Part shown: piece after piece, positions 1 to 8,652 of the stretch
Position numbering within the stretch: position 1 is the stretch's first letter
Layout: every line of letters starts with the position of its first letter
Source of the DNA: Chthoniobacterales bacterium
GTDB taxonomy: Bacteria > Verrucomicrobiota > Verrucomicrobiia > Chthoniobacterales > UBA6821
DNA: 44,267 bases
Direction of reading: 5' to 3'
Assembly: GCA_019747895.1 (NCBI GenBank)
Contig: JAIEQF010000025.1
Location: 1-44,267 of the forward strand
Position numbers and translations under genes: made by a program
Notes under the pieces: generated by a model
The model's database searches: none
Seen by the model: the letters and a program-made list of their open reading frames with translations, nothing else
What the model was told of the DNA's origin: nothing

Positions 1-3000
1 GACAAACACGGGAACGTTGGGGATTTCTAGTTCAAATAGCTTTGCTGGACCTGTCGTCCTCAACGGAGGAACGCTGAATGCCTCTAACAACTATGCGCTT
101 GGTAGTGGCACCGCAATCAATGTTAATAGCAATGCGACCTTAAATGTTGCATCCAATAACAATGTCGGAGCCATCACAATTGCTTCTGGAACGTTGAGTG
201 GAAGCGGGACTTTGAGTACTACAGGAGTAAATGTATCAGGTAGTAGCAATACCATCTCGCTCAACCTGGTTAACTCTGGAGGATTGACTAATACAGGAGC
301 ACTTGCACTTTCTGGTTCCAATACTTTTGGAGGACCAATTACTCTGAATGGAGGTAATGTGATTGAAGGGGCGATTAACGCATTGGGAAATGGAACGGCA
401 CTCAATATCAATAGTAATAGTTTGCTCACACTAGCAGGGATAGGAACTAATAATTTTGGAGCAATCACGCTCTCTAATGGTGCAATCAGTGGAGGAGCCT
501 TTACCAATAACGGAATAACGGCATCAGGAACTAGCTCGATCTCTTCCTCCATTTTAGGTGGAGCGGGAGTGACTAACAATGGTGGCACTTTGACTCTTTC
601 CGGATCGAATAGTTATACCGGAGGAACCGTTATTAATAGCAGTACATTAGCTCTGAGTGGTGCTGGTACTTTGGGTGCTGCAACAAACACAACCATTATC
701 ACCAATGATGGTGTCTTAAATCTTGGAGGAACGACCCAACAACAAGGTGTGATCAGCATGAGCGGTTGTTCGATAACTAATGGTACCGTCACTAACACCC
801 AAGTGCTCTTCACAGGAAGGACCAACACAGTGAGTGCTTCCATCGTTGGGGCAAGTAGTGTTGTGAGCATCTTAGGAACCAACACCCTTTCGGGCACAGG
901 CAATACCTATACCGGTGGAACCCATATCACCAATAGCGAAATCATTGTAGCTAGTGGCAGCTCCTTGGGAGCAAGTACTAATGTGCTTTCGATGAGCAAT
1001 GGAACTTTGAATCTCTCGGGAGGAACTGTTACCAACGGAGTTGCTACCATTGCTAGTTCAACCATCACCAATGGTAATCTCAAGCTCACCGCTCTTGTTG
1101 GTGTAGGAGCAGGCGCAACGAATAATATTTCAGCAAATATTGGAGGCACTGGTTCTATCACTAACAATAGTGGAGTGATGATTCTTTCTGGAAACAACAC
1201 TTACACAGGAACGACGATGATCAATGGGGGTGCTGTTAATGTTGATTCTACGACAGGACTTGGAACATCAGCAACTGTTCTTAACGGAGGAGGCCTGGTA
1301 CTTGATGCCAATGCCACTGCCGGTTCTCTCAACTGGGCGACAAATACTTCTCGGATCACTATTACAACACCTGGTACTTCAAAGCTCAGTGTTAACGGAC
1401 TTAATTTTGGTGATGCAACAAGTACCTATACTTTTGTGGCCGGCTCTCTAGATAATAATCTCAATGAAGTGCTGAGTTACACCAATGGAACCAATGTTAA
1501 CATTGATAATTTAATTCTTTTCGGACAAGCAGACGGCTCTTATACCTTCTCAACAAATACGATTGCTGGAGAAACGAAGGTCTATTATCAACTATCCACC
1601 AATGGTACTTATTATGTGACGGGAACTAATAACCTCATCGACGCTAATTTTACAAAAGGCAATGTTGTTTATACGGCCGGCAGTGTTCTGACAATTGCAA
1701 CCAATGGAATATTAAATGTAACGACCAACTACACCAGCAGTCCTACTGGAACACTTGAGTGCACCTTTGGTTCAAGTGCTGTTCCCATCACCGTTGGAGG
1801 GACAGCAGCACTTGATGGAAAGTTGATTGTTCACTATGCGAATGGAACATACGATGGAAATGTGAACCAATTGATGACAGCAGGTTCTCTCACAGGAAAA
1901 TTTTCTAGTATCATAGGAGATAATCCAGAGCGTTACCGCTATCGTGGTGTTTGCGTAGGAGATCCTGAGTACTATATCGTCACAGCTCCTGCAAATTATA
2001 CGATAGTCGCAGTGAATCAAAATCAACATAACGTTGCCTCAGCGCTCAACAGCTTTATTAATGCTTCGGGAGATTATGGGACTGTAAGCGCAGACCTTGA
2101 TTACTTAACGGATCCGCAATATCCGAATGTCTTCAACCAAATCTCGCCGCAACTTTACACGACATTGGCTACAGTAGCCTTCAATTCAGCAGTGGCGCAG
2201 TACAATGAGATGGTCCAACGTCTAGGAAACATCAGGGTTGCCGGCGTTGGTTTCAGTTCCATGGGTATGAATGATTCACCGATCATGGATGACAACAAGA
2301 ATCCAAAATCAAATGGAAAAGATATCCTGATTCCTTCCGTAGATAATCATTGGGGATGCTTCGTTGATGGAAATGGAATATTCGCTAACGTCAACATCGG
2401 CAACCAACTTCCTGGCTACAGTGCTGAAGGCGGTGGAGTCACCATTGGAGCTGATTACAAATGGAACAATGAATTTTCAACAGGACTTTACGTTGGTTAC
2501 GAAGGATTCCAATCAAAACAAAGTGGCGGCAATTTCATTTCTGATAATGGATCACGTTTTGGTGCTTTTGGGACTTACCAACACGGGGGCTTCTTTGCGA
2601 ATGGAATTCTCGGAGGAGATTCTCACAGCTATCAAGTCAATCGCAGTATTCAATTTCAAGGACCTAGTAGTATTGCCCCAGCGCTTAATCGTACTGCAAG
2701 TAGCGCGCCAACAGCTGGCGAGCTTGATAGCATGCTGGCTGCAGGCTATGACGTGAAACGCGGGAACTTCACTTTTGGTCCCATCACGAGCTTGCAATAC
2801 ACTTACTTCGGACTCCAACCCTTCACCGAATCAGGAGCTAACTCACTTGATCTCTCGGTTGCCAGTGCCAATGACAACAGCATGGTCTACAGCTTAGGAT
2901 CGCATTGTTTCTACACCTGGCAGGCAAGTAAAAATATTCTCGTTGTGCCGCAGATCAATCTCGGATGGCAGCACGAGTTTTTACAAAATCCTTACACCCT

Positions 3001-3196
3001 CAATTCGACTTTTGGAAATGGATCAAGCTTTGCTTACAACTCCACAACGCCGCTTCGTGACTCACTCTACACGGGTGTTGGCTTCACCGTGAACTTGGAT
3101 AAAAAGTATGACGCTTCGTTCTTCTACAACGCCTCAGCTTGCAACCCAAGCATCATGAGCCAAAACTTCTTTGTTTCACTCGGAACGAAATTTTAA
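1..3196 (+). CDS. Autotransporter with PATR beta-strand repeats, 5' end missing
   Basis: The reading frame is open from the left edge of the window, so this is the C-terminal part of a larger protein. The first two thirds are Gly/Asn/Ser/Thr-rich, with repeated units of the type GTLTLSGSNSYTGGT (around nt 590-630, 885-925 and 1180-1215), the signature of autotransporter-associated beta-strand (PATR) repeats. These fold as a surface-exposed beta-helix passenger. From about nt 2340 to the end the sequence changes to alternating aromatic/polar strands typical of an outer-membrane autotransporter beta-barrel, and it ends in Phe (SLGTKF), the usual barrel C-terminus. The stop overlaps the stop of the convergent hscB gene by 3 bases. 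The passenger's function (adhesion or other) cannot be read from the repeats. The family call is firm; the true start is outside the window. Confidence 0.9.
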   Translation, partial: TNTGTLGISSSNSFAGPVVLNGGTLNASNNYALGSGTAINVNSNATLNVASNNNVGAITIASGTLSGSGTLSTTGVNVSGSSNTISLNLVNSGGLTNTGALALSGSNTFGGPITLNGGNVIEGAINALGNGTALNINSNSLLTLAGIGTNNFGAITLSNGAISGGAFTNNGITASGTSSISSSILGGAGVTNNGGTLTLSGSNSYTGGTVINSSTLALSGAGTLGAATNTTIITNDGVLNLGGTTQQQGVISMSGCSITNGTVTNTQVLFTGRTNTVSASIVGASSVVSILGTNTLSGTGNTYTGGTHITNSEIIVASGSSLGASTNVLSMSNGTLNLSGGTVTNGVATIASSTITNGNLKLTALVGVGAGATNNISANIGGTGSITNNSGVMILSGNNTYTGTTMINGGAVNVDSTTGLGTSATVLNGGGLVLDANATAGSLNWATNTSRITITTPGTSKLSVNGLNFGDATSTYTFVAGSLDNNLNEVLSYTNGTNVNIDNLILFGQADGSYTFSTNTIAGETKVYYQLSTNGTYYVTGTNNLIDANFTKGNVVYTAGSVLTIATNGILNVTTNYTSSPTGTLECTFGSSAVPITVGGTAALDGKLIVHYANGTYDGNVNQLMTAGSLTGKFSSIIGDNPERYRYRGVCVGDPEYYIVTAPANYTIVAVNQNQHNVASALNSFINASGDYGTVSADLDYLTDPQYPNVFNQISPQLYTTLATVAFNSAVAQYNEMVQRLGNIRVAGVGFSSMGMNDSPIMDDNKNPKSNGKDILIPSVDNHWGCFVDGNGIFANVNIGNQLPGYSAEGGGVTIGADYKWNNEFSTGLYVGYEGFQSKQSGGNFISDNGSRFGAFGTYQHGGFFANGILGGDSHSYQVNRSIQFQGPSSIAPALNRTASSAPTAGELDSMLAAGYDVKRGNFTFGPITSLQYTYFGLQPFTESGANSLDLSVASANDNSMVYSLGSHCFYTWQASKNILVVPQINLGWQHEFLQNPYTLNSTFGNGSSFAYNSTTPLRDSLYTGVGFTVNLDKKYDASFFYNASACNPSIMSQNFFVSLGTKF

Positions 3197-3765
3197 GACA
3201 GTGTCGTCAACATCAATGCTCGTTCGTTCAATTGTTGATTCCAGCGTTGAGCAAAACTGAAACTATTAGCCAGCTCGAGAAGCTCTTGAGGCGATGCTCC
3301 TGTGGTGTCGAGATCACGGAGCTTTTTTTCAAGCGCCTCTTGCCACTTTTGAACAGAAGAAAGTACTTCATTGATCTTAAGGCGCGCATTAACCAGTTCA
3401 TCGATCATGATTGCCTTGGCTAAACTTCCTTGAATTGCTTGGTATTTTTTAAGGAGCGAGTCACTGGATTGCAATTGAGTGACAATCGTAGGAAAGAGAT
3501 CCGTTGCCACAGCTGGGAGAGGGATCGAAGAAGTTTCCGCAACACCTGCCAGATAGCGAAGGCGTTTTGCAGGATCACGTAAAATTGCTGCCGCCTCTTG
3601 AAGCTTATGAAAAGAGGCAGTAGAGCCATCGGCTTGATCAGGATGGCATAAAGCGGCGGCACGACGAAAGGCTTCTTCGATTGCGCTGGGATCAAGATGA
3701 AAAGCCCGTGATAGGCCAAGAACGCCATAGGGGTCAGTCCTGCCTTTTGTAACATTTAATGACAT
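3193..3765 (-). CDS. hscB: HscB-like J-domain co-chaperone for Fe-S cluster transfer
   Basis: 190 aa. An N-terminal J domain (about residues 11-75) carries the HPD tripeptide at 41-43 that stimulates an Hsp70 partner. The C-terminal half is helical (about 95-185) and matches the three-helix bundle that binds the scaffold IscU in HscB proteins. The length is typical for HscB. An A-type Fe-S carrier gene lies just upstream on the same strand, which supports a role in Fe-S maturation rather than general DnaJ work. The start is odd: ATG at 3765 and the first 13 codons lie inside palindrome F1, and the conserved J-domain start (DPYGVLGL) begins where the repeat ends. No other start codon is available downstream before the J domain. 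HscA and IscU are not in the window. Confidence 0.8.
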   Translation of the reverse strand: MSLNVTKGRTDPYGVLGLSRAFHLDPSAIEEAFRRAAALCHPDQADGSTASFHKLQEAAAILRDPAKRLRYLAGVAETSSIPLPAVATDLFPTIVTQLQSSDSLLKKYQAIQGSLAKAIMIDELVNARLKINEVLSSVQKWQEALEKKLRDLDTTGASPQELLELANSFSFAQRWNQQLNERALMLTTLS

Positions 3766-3829
3766 AGCATGAATTTTAAAACTAATGAAACTAGTGTCAA
3801 ATGTTACAAAAGGCAGGACTGACCCCTAT
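3727..3829. repeat. Palindromic repeat F1 (GGGGTCAGT type)
   Basis: Two 31-base arms, 3727-3757 and 3799-3829, are perfect reverse complements around a 41-base loop. Each arm begins ATAGGGGTCAGTCC at its outer side. The left arm and part of the loop encode the first residues of HscB; the right arm lies 7 bases past the iscA stop. The GGGGTCAGT outer motif is shared with F2 and F3, but the inner stem is different. Confidence 0.85.
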
Positions 3830-3836
3830 GCCTGCC

Positions 3837-4208
3837 CTATGCGGAAAAGCTTTCGCCGCAGGAGCAATGAGCAACAGCATTGGGGTTGGTGACTTTGAAG
3901 CCTCCTTTTTGAAGGTCATCGCTGTAGTCGAGTTCGGAACCGCTGACAAAGAGCGCGCTTTTGGGGTCAATGACAATGCGTACGCTTTGAGATTCGACCA
4001 TGATGTCGCGAGGAACTGGGCCATCGACGAGATCCATTTTGTATTGTAATCCTGAGCAGCCACCACCGATGATAGCGACCCGCAGAGCTCCTCCAGGACG
4101 GCCTTGGCGCGTGAGGAGTGAGATCAGCTTGTCCGCAGCAGCCTGAGTGATGCGACAGAGTTTTTCATTGCCGATGCGGTAGGGAAGGGGAGTAGCGAGA
4201 GAAGACAT
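3837..4208 (-). CDS. A-type iron-sulfur carrier (IscA/ErpA family)
   Basis: 123 aa when started at ATG 4208. HesB-like domain with the three conserved cluster-binding cysteines: Cys51 in GGGCSG, and Cys115 and Cys117 in the C-terminal CSCGESF motif. Proteins of this family accept Fe-S clusters from IscU and pass them to apo-enzymes. The gene lies 71 bases upstream of hscB on the same strand, so a small isc-type operon is plausible. A longer frame exists upstream, but it would read through a heptamer array (family A1), so the ATG after the array is preferred. I cannot tell IscA from ErpA or SufA without a tree. Confidence 0.88.
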   Translation of the reverse strand: MSSLATPLPYRIGNEKLCRITQAAADKLISLLTRQGRPGGALRVAIIGGGCSGLQYKMDLVDGPVPRDIMVESQSVRIVIDPKSALFVSGSELDYSDDLQKGGFKVTNPNAVAHCSCGESFSA

Positions 4209-4210
4209 AA

Positions 4211-4602
4211 CAGGTTGCAGGTTACAGGTTGCAGGTTGCAGGTTCAAGATAACAGCAAGGATAATTTAATTTTGAAATCCGTAATCTTAGAAAGCTCACT
4301 AATACGATATCCCTAAAATAACTGGATTATATGACGCAGGAGTTTTGACGTTGAGCAAGACGGAAGAGTGCAGCGCTATGTCTCATAACGTAAGCTCTGA
4401 CAACGAAGCTCAGCGACAAAACATACATGCTGCGTGGCAGCCGCTGGATCGACTGCTGTCAGGCAGCCCGTAAGGGCGAGCCTCGCGGGCGCGAGCGAGT
4501 TGCAACAAGTCAGATGGTCCAGTTACTTTGGGGATATGGTATAAGATTAAAAATAATCTGATCGAATTTTCTTCAGCCTGTAACCTGCAACCTGTAACCT
4601 GA
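4211..4602. repeat. Composite palindromic element D1 flanked by heptamer arrays (gene-free region)
   Basis: This fills the 405-base gap between iscA and the carbonic anhydrase gene. Outer layer: heptamer array of CAGGTTG/CAGGTTA units at 4211-4245, and the inverted version (CCTGTAA/CCTGCAA) at 4574-4602. Middle layer: inverted arms 4306-4335 and 4509-4538 match at 24 of 30 positions when one is reverse-complemented. Core (about 4336-4508): a GC-rich, hairpin-rich stretch with a homologue in the opposite orientation at about 43026-43170 (D2). The short frames that cross it contain the same peptide (SGCHAAC) in both copies, which reflects DNA homology rather than a gene. Confidence 0.75.
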
Positions 4603-4613
4603 ACGCCTCTTTT

Positions 4614-5267
4614 ATGAGCGATCTTAATCACCTGTTTTCCAACAATGAAGCCTGGGCTTCCAATGTCCGTCAGGAAAATCCTACTTTTTTTGAAAAGCTT
4701 TCAGCGCAACAACGACCAGAATATCTTTGGATCGGTTGTGCCGATAGTCGTGTGCCTGCAAATGAGATTGTCGGTCTGGCACCGGGAGAACTTTTTGTGC
4801 ATCGCAATCTTGCAAACATTGTCGTTCATACCGATTTGAATTGTCTTTCGGTGATTCAATATGCCGTTGATGTTTTACGCGTTAAACATGTCATCGTCTG
4901 TGGCCATTACGGTTGCGGTGGTGTGCTTGCTGCTCTGCGGAATGAGAGAGTCGGTTTGTCGGATAATTGGCTGCAACATGTACATGATGTGATTCACAAA
5001 CATCATGCTCTCATCCAGAGCGTCAGCGATGAAGTAGAGTGTGGCTATCGGCTCTGCAAGTTGAATGTGATCGAACAAGTGGTCAATGTTTGTCGGACCA
5101 CGATTGTTTCTGATGCCTGGGATCGAAAACAGGAACTGACCGTTCACGGTTGGATTTATGGCATGAAGGATGGACTCTTGGAAGACCTACACTGCTCAGC
5201 ATCTTCCCATGAGGAAGTAAGGATGGCTCATGCTAAGGCTGTGGCTGGGGTTGCAGGTTTATTTTGA
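4614..5267 (+). CDS. Beta-class carbonic anhydrase
   Basis: 217 aa, the usual length of bacterial beta-carbonic anhydrases (Can/CynT type). It catalyses reversible hydration of CO2 to bicarbonate in the cytoplasm. The zinc ligands are present: Cys42 in CADSR (with the Asp44/Arg46 dyad), and His98 and Cys101 in HYGCGG. ATG at 4614 follows CTCTTTT with no Shine-Dalgarno sequence, 11 bases after a heptamer array. The gene stands alone on the plus strand and its 3' end overlaps the convergent gene at 5259 by 9 bases. No cyanase gene is nearby, so a bicarbonate-supply role is the default inference. Confidence 0.93.
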   Translation: MSDLNHLFSNNEAWASNVRQENPTFFEKLSAQQRPEYLWIGCADSRVPANEIVGLAPGELFVHRNLANIVVHTDLNCLSVIQYAVDVLRVKHVIVCGHYGCGGVLAALRNERVGLSDNWLQHVHDVIHKHHALIQSVSDEVECGYRLCKLNVIEQVVNVCRTTIVSDAWDRKQELTVHGWIYGMKDGLLEDLHCSASSHEEVRMAHAKAVAGVAGLF

Positions 5268-6521
5268 TTTAATATTCCAAGATGTTTCCAGCGAAGTGCA
5301 ATGAAGTGCTGTAATTTTTCCATCTTCTCCGATTTTTGCAACGATATCTAAAGAAACCGTTCCTTGAGGATTAATATTTTCAGATCCAAGTGGTGTTGCA
5401 TTGCCATTAACAATGCCAATCAAAGTGTTGTCTTGAGGTTTTGAAAAAGTACCTATGGCTCTTATGGTAATTTCTCTTAGACCTGTGATGGAATAAGAAA
5501 AATCACCATGCGATGCCTGTCCTTGTATCAGGCATGTTCCAGGGCTTGGTGGATGATCGGTAAATACTTTTAAAGGAGTTGAAAAGAGAGCTTGTTGAGA
5601 AATTCCTTTTAAATTATTACTTAATGTTTTTCTAAAAGTTGCATTATCGGGATGATCATAATCATCTGTCTCTGGAAAAATGGCTTCTGCAGTGGTATCA
5701 GTGACCTGATGAGCCTTAATGACCCTTGGATTTTTTCCAGGTGTTTCAGAATCATTAAGTGTTGCTTCTTGATTAGTAATAGAAGAGGCGCAGAGAGAAG
5801 TCTTCTCTAGTCTGTAAGTAAATCCTCTGTTGGCATCAAGATTAAAAGAATCAATCTGGGGTCCTTGAGGCTTTTCTTCAGTCGGTTCAGCATCATGATA
5901 TCCCTGATTGATCTCAGCTAGATCGTCGCTAGCGAGCTTTAAACTTTCCTGATCGGTTATTTTCTGACTGCTTTCTCGTTTAAGTTCTATTCTAATATCT
6001 TTTTTTTCTCCTCCTGATCCTTGAATATGTTCACTTGTGTTAAACGAGATCGTATCAACTTCAGGAGAATCATCAATGAGTCGAACACTAGGAGGTCCTT
6101 GAGTTTTCGTTCCTTTTGAACCAAACATCTTTGAGAACCAACTTAGCAAACTACTATTACTTTCTTTTTTCTTTTGTGCTGATGAGCCATCAGTCGTTGG
6201 TGGTCCAAAAAAGAAAGAGCTTATTTTTTGCTTTAATGAAAGCTTCGGCTGAGTGTTGGTGCCAGATGCGTTTAAACTTTCTGTGCTTATGGAACCATCT
6301 GGTTTAGCAGGTGTTTTTGCTTTCCCAGAATTTCCAAAAAGGTTGAAGCTAATTCCAAAAAGAGAAAAGCTACCGCTGCCTAAAAAACTTGGTTTAGTTG
6401 AATCACCTTTAGAAGTGCTATTGGCAGCACCGACTACAGAAGGACTTTTAGCATTGTCAGAACCAGCTAGAGATTGATAAGCAACAGGAGTGCTTACTGA
6501 CAATCTTGGAGAGTCGCTCAT
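5259..6521 (-). CDS. Hypothetical Ser/Lys-rich protein, 420 aa
   Basis: I do not recognise this family. No signal peptide or clear membrane segment is visible. The N-terminal 150 residues are rich in Ser, Thr, Pro and Lys and contain two similar short hydrophobic patches (FLGSGSFSLFGISFNLFG and, further on, SSFFFGPP and LLSWFSKMFGSK). The middle is acidic and polar, probably disordered. The last 110 residues (about 310-420) look like a folded beta-rich domain, with segments such as SYSITGLREITIRAIGTF. It begins 7 bases after the rodA stop on the same strand, so it may be co-transcribed with rodA. A secreted effector or a cell-envelope accessory protein are both possible. Coding is supported by the length and ATG start, not by homology. 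Confidence 0.6.
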   Translation of the reverse strand: MSDSPRLSVSTPVAYQSLAGSDNAKSPSVVGAANSTSKGDSTKPSFLGSGSFSLFGISFNLFGNSGKAKTPAKPDGSISTESLNASGTNTQPKLSLKQKISSFFFGPPTTDGSSAQKKKESNSSLLSWFSKMFGSKGTKTQGPPSVRLIDDSPEVDTISFNTSEHIQGSGGEKKDIRIELKRESSQKITDQESLKLASDDLAEINQGYHDAEPTEEKPQGPQIDSFNLDANRGFTYRLEKTSLCASSITNQEATLNDSETPGKNPRVIKAHQVTDTTAEAIFPETDDYDHPDNATFRKTLSNNLKGISQQALFSTPLKVFTDHPPSPGTCLIQGQASHGDFSYSITGLREITIRAIGTFSKPQDNTLIGIVNGNATPLGSENINPQGTVSLDIVAKIGEDGKITALHCTSLETSWNIKSK

Positions 6522-6528
6522 AAAAAAA

Positions 6529-7623
6529 TTAATAAACCAACTTCCGGTGAATCCAGATGCTTTGGAGCAATCCCAGGCTGAGCATGCTCACTAAAATAAA
6601 AGAGCCTCCGTAGCTGATCAGCGGAAGCGGGAGTCCCGTGATGGGAGTGACACCGATGGTCATGCCGATATTCATGAAGGTGTGCGTGAAGAAAAGAAAG
6701 ATGATGCCGATTGCCAGCAGTCGGCCAAAGGGATCGTTGGCTTGGTCGGCAATTGTGAGGCCTATCAGGACAAATGAGGCAAAGGCCATCAAAAGAAAAA
6801 ATCCTCCGACAAATCCATGCTGCTCGCCAAGAACCGAAAAAATAAAATCATTGTGCACGATCGTGCTCGGAAGGTAGCCGAGTTCGTTCAAAGTATTGGC
6901 AGCTTTGAATCCTTTGCCAAAGAGTCCACCAGAGCCGATCGCATTGAGAGATTGATTGATGTTCCATCCTGCGCCTTGAGGATCCAGCGAAGGATCAAGA
7001 AAAACGGTGATCCGATCTCGTTGATACGGTTTCATTCCAAAGTTAACCATCAAGGGAATGAAGGAGATGCCAAGCAAGATGAGGGTGAGGAGATAGCGAG
7101 CCGGAACATTCGCTGCATAGAGCATCGCAAAGAAAATCGGAAGCCAAACGATCGCTCCGCCTAAGTTGGGTTGGACTAAAACCAAAATCCACGGAAGACC
7201 CATGATAGCTCCACAGACAAGAATGCGAATGATAGGAGGGCGTTTTTCTGAGTTGCTAAGATAGAGAGCCAGGACCATGACTCCGCTGACAACGGCGAGC
7301 TCGGAAGGCTGGAAACGACAAAAGCCGAGATTCAACCAGCTTCTCGCGCCATAAACTTTGACGCCAAAAAGCATGACGGCAAGGAGTCCCAAGAGCGCAA
7401 CTCCATAAATCGGGATGGCACCAAGACGCACCCAGCGATAGTCAATGAAGGCTGTAGCAAAAAAAAGTGGAATGCACAAAAGCAACCAGCAAAATTGGCT
7501 CAGGGTAAAATGAGTCTCACGCATCCAAGTCGCACTGTAGATGGAATAGAGTCCAAAGGCCAGCAGCGCGAACATTAGCAGCAAAAGCGGCTTGTTGAGT
7601 GCTGAGAGTTTTTTGAAAAGCAT
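6529..7623 (-). CDS. rodA: Rod-shape determining SEDS glycosyltransferase RodA
   Basis: 364 aa with about ten hydrophobic segments, matching the SEDS family (FtsW/RodA/SpoVE). These inner-membrane enzymes polymerise lipid II into glycan strands with a partner class B PBP. RodA-type features include RSWLNLGFCRFQPSE (about 94-108), the QPxLG motif at 151-155, and the catalytic-loop Asp259 in VHNDFIF followed by GEQHGFVGG. Position 153 is Asn where most RodA proteins have Asp (QPDLG), which is unusual. The start ATG at 7623 sits 5 bases downstream (in gene sense) of a seven-copy heptamer array. No mreBCD or pbp2 gene is in view; the next genes downstream are unrelated in function. Confidence 0.9.
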   Translation of the reverse strand: MLFKKLSALNKPLLLLMFALLAFGLYSIYSATWMRETHFTLSQFCWLLLCIPLFFATAFIDYRWVRLGAIPIYGVALLGLLAVMLFGVKVYGARSWLNLGFCRFQPSELAVVSGVMVLALYLSNSEKRPPIIRILVCGAIMGLPWILVLVQPNLGGAIVWLPIFFAMLYAANVPARYLLTLILLGISFIPLMVNFGMKPYQRDRITVFLDPSLDPQGAGWNINQSLNAIGSGGLFGKGFKAANTLNELGYLPSTIVHNDFIFSVLGEQHGFVGGFFLLMAFASFVLIGLTIADQANDPFGRLLAIGIIFLFFTHTFMNIGMTIGVTPITGLPLPLISYGGSFILVSMLSLGLLQSIWIHRKLVY

Positions 7624-7628
7624 AATTG

Positions 7629-7677
7629 CAGGTTACAGGTTACAGGTTACAGGTTACAGGTTACAGGTTACAGGTTA
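7629..7677. repeat. Heptamer array A2: seven perfect CAGGTTA units
   Basis: 49 bases, exactly 7 x 7. It reads TAACCTG on the rodA coding strand and ends 5 bases before the rodA start codon. Confidence 0.95.
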
Positions 7678-7684
7678 TAGAAAA

Positions 7685-7848
7685 AATTCACAGGGATGGA
7701 AGCGATGGAAGGGATGAAAGAATTTTACATACATTAAAATAGAATTTTAAAAAATATGGATAAAACTTATTGAGATCTGATTTCAAAAAACTAAAACTCC
7801 AAACAATCTTTTTCAGCATCCCTTTCATCGCTTCTATCCCTGTGAATT
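7685..7848. repeat. Inverted-pair repeat G1
   Basis: Arms 7685-7716 and 7817-7848 match at 30 of 32 positions as reverse complements (AATTCACAGGGAT at the outer ends) around a 100-base AT-rich spacer. It occupies the gap between the OppF-like gene and rodA. A single related half-arm occurs at about 10863-10886, where it supplies the tlyA start. Confidence 0.85.
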
Positions 7849-7851
7849 TCG

Positions 7852-8652
7852 TCAAATCCTAGGCACCGCAGCAAGGAGCGCCTTCGTATATTCATCTTGT
7901 GGGTTTTTTAAAACTTCATTGGCTAGTCCTGCCTCAACAAGGCGACCATGATGGAGGACAAGGACGCTATTGCTGATATGCTTTACCACAGCAAGATCAT
8001 GTCCAATAAAAAGCATCGTCAAACCAAGTTCTTCTTGCAGGTCTTGGAGTAAATTAACGATCTGAGCTTGCACACTCACATCGAGAGCACTTACCGGTTC
8101 ATCGCAAATGAGTAATTCTGGCTCAACTGCCAAGGCCCGTGCAATGCCGATGCGCTGGCGTTGTCCGCCGCTAAATTCGTGAGGATAGCGACGCATCATC
8201 TCAGGAAGTAATCCCACTTTTTCGAGTAGCTCTGCCACACGCGCTTGGCGTTGACCAGAGGACATCGCAGGAAAGTGAATTTCCAACGCTTCTGAAATCG
8301 TGCTTCCAATGGTCAGGCGAGGATTTAAGGAGCCGTGAGGATCTTGAAAGATCATCTGAATTTTTTTTCGATAAGGATGAAATTCAGCATGGGTCATCAA
8401 AGAGATATCAATGCCCCGATAAAAAAGAGAGCCAGAGGTGATCGACTGAAGTTTGACAATGGTACGGCCAATGGTTGTCTTGCCGCTTCCACTCTCGCCA
8501 ACAAGCCCGACCGTTTGGCCAGCTGGGATCGAGAAGCTGACATCATTAACCGCTTTGACTTCTCCTCGCTGACGACGAAAAATTCCTCGACGGATTGGAA
8601 AAGAAACGGAGAGGTTGCGAACTTCAAGAAGAGGGAGCGTTGTTTCATTCAT
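7852..8652 (-). CDS. Peptide/nickel-type ABC transporter ATPase (OppF/DppF family)
   Basis: 266 aa from ATG 8652. Walker A GESGSGKT at 52-59, signature SGGQR at 161-165, Walker B LLICDEP at about 180-186, switch His218. The C-terminal YTKALLAAVPRI is characteristic of the OppD/OppF/DppF subfamily, which energises import of oligopeptides or similar solutes. The usual C-terminal extension with Cys residues is short, so the protein is at the small end for OppF. No permease or binding-protein gene adjoins it. It overlaps the upstream EIIA-like gene by 8 bases, which suggests translational coupling. Substrate is unknown. Confidence 0.85.
   Translation of the reverse strand: MNETTLPLLEVRNLSVSFPIRRGIFRRQRGEVKAVNDVSFSIPAGQTVGLVGESGSGKTTIGRTIVKLQSITSGSLFYRGIDISLMTHAEFHPYRKKIQMIFQDPHGSLNPRLTIGSTISEALEIHFPAMSSGQRQARVAELLEKVGLLPEMMRRYPHEFSGGQRQRIGIARALAVEPELLICDEPVSALDVSVQAQIVNLLQDLQEELGLTMLFIGHDLAVVKHISNSVLVLHHGRLVEAGLANEVLKNPQDEYTKALLAAVPRI

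Noticed and set aside
91-1200. Long minus-strand frames opposite the autotransporter repeats
   Set aside because: They mirror the low-complexity passenger sequence (Val/Leu/Pro-rich), have no motifs and are shadows of the plus-strand gene.
4410-4631. 73-aa frame with SGCHAAC peptide
   Set aside because: It is a translation of repeat D1; the same peptide in D2 at 43008-43217 comes from DNA homology, and there is no independent coding support.
7629-7677. Possible CRISPR or minisatellite array
   Set aside because: Units are 7 bases with no spacers, so not a CRISPR; kept as a heptamer array.
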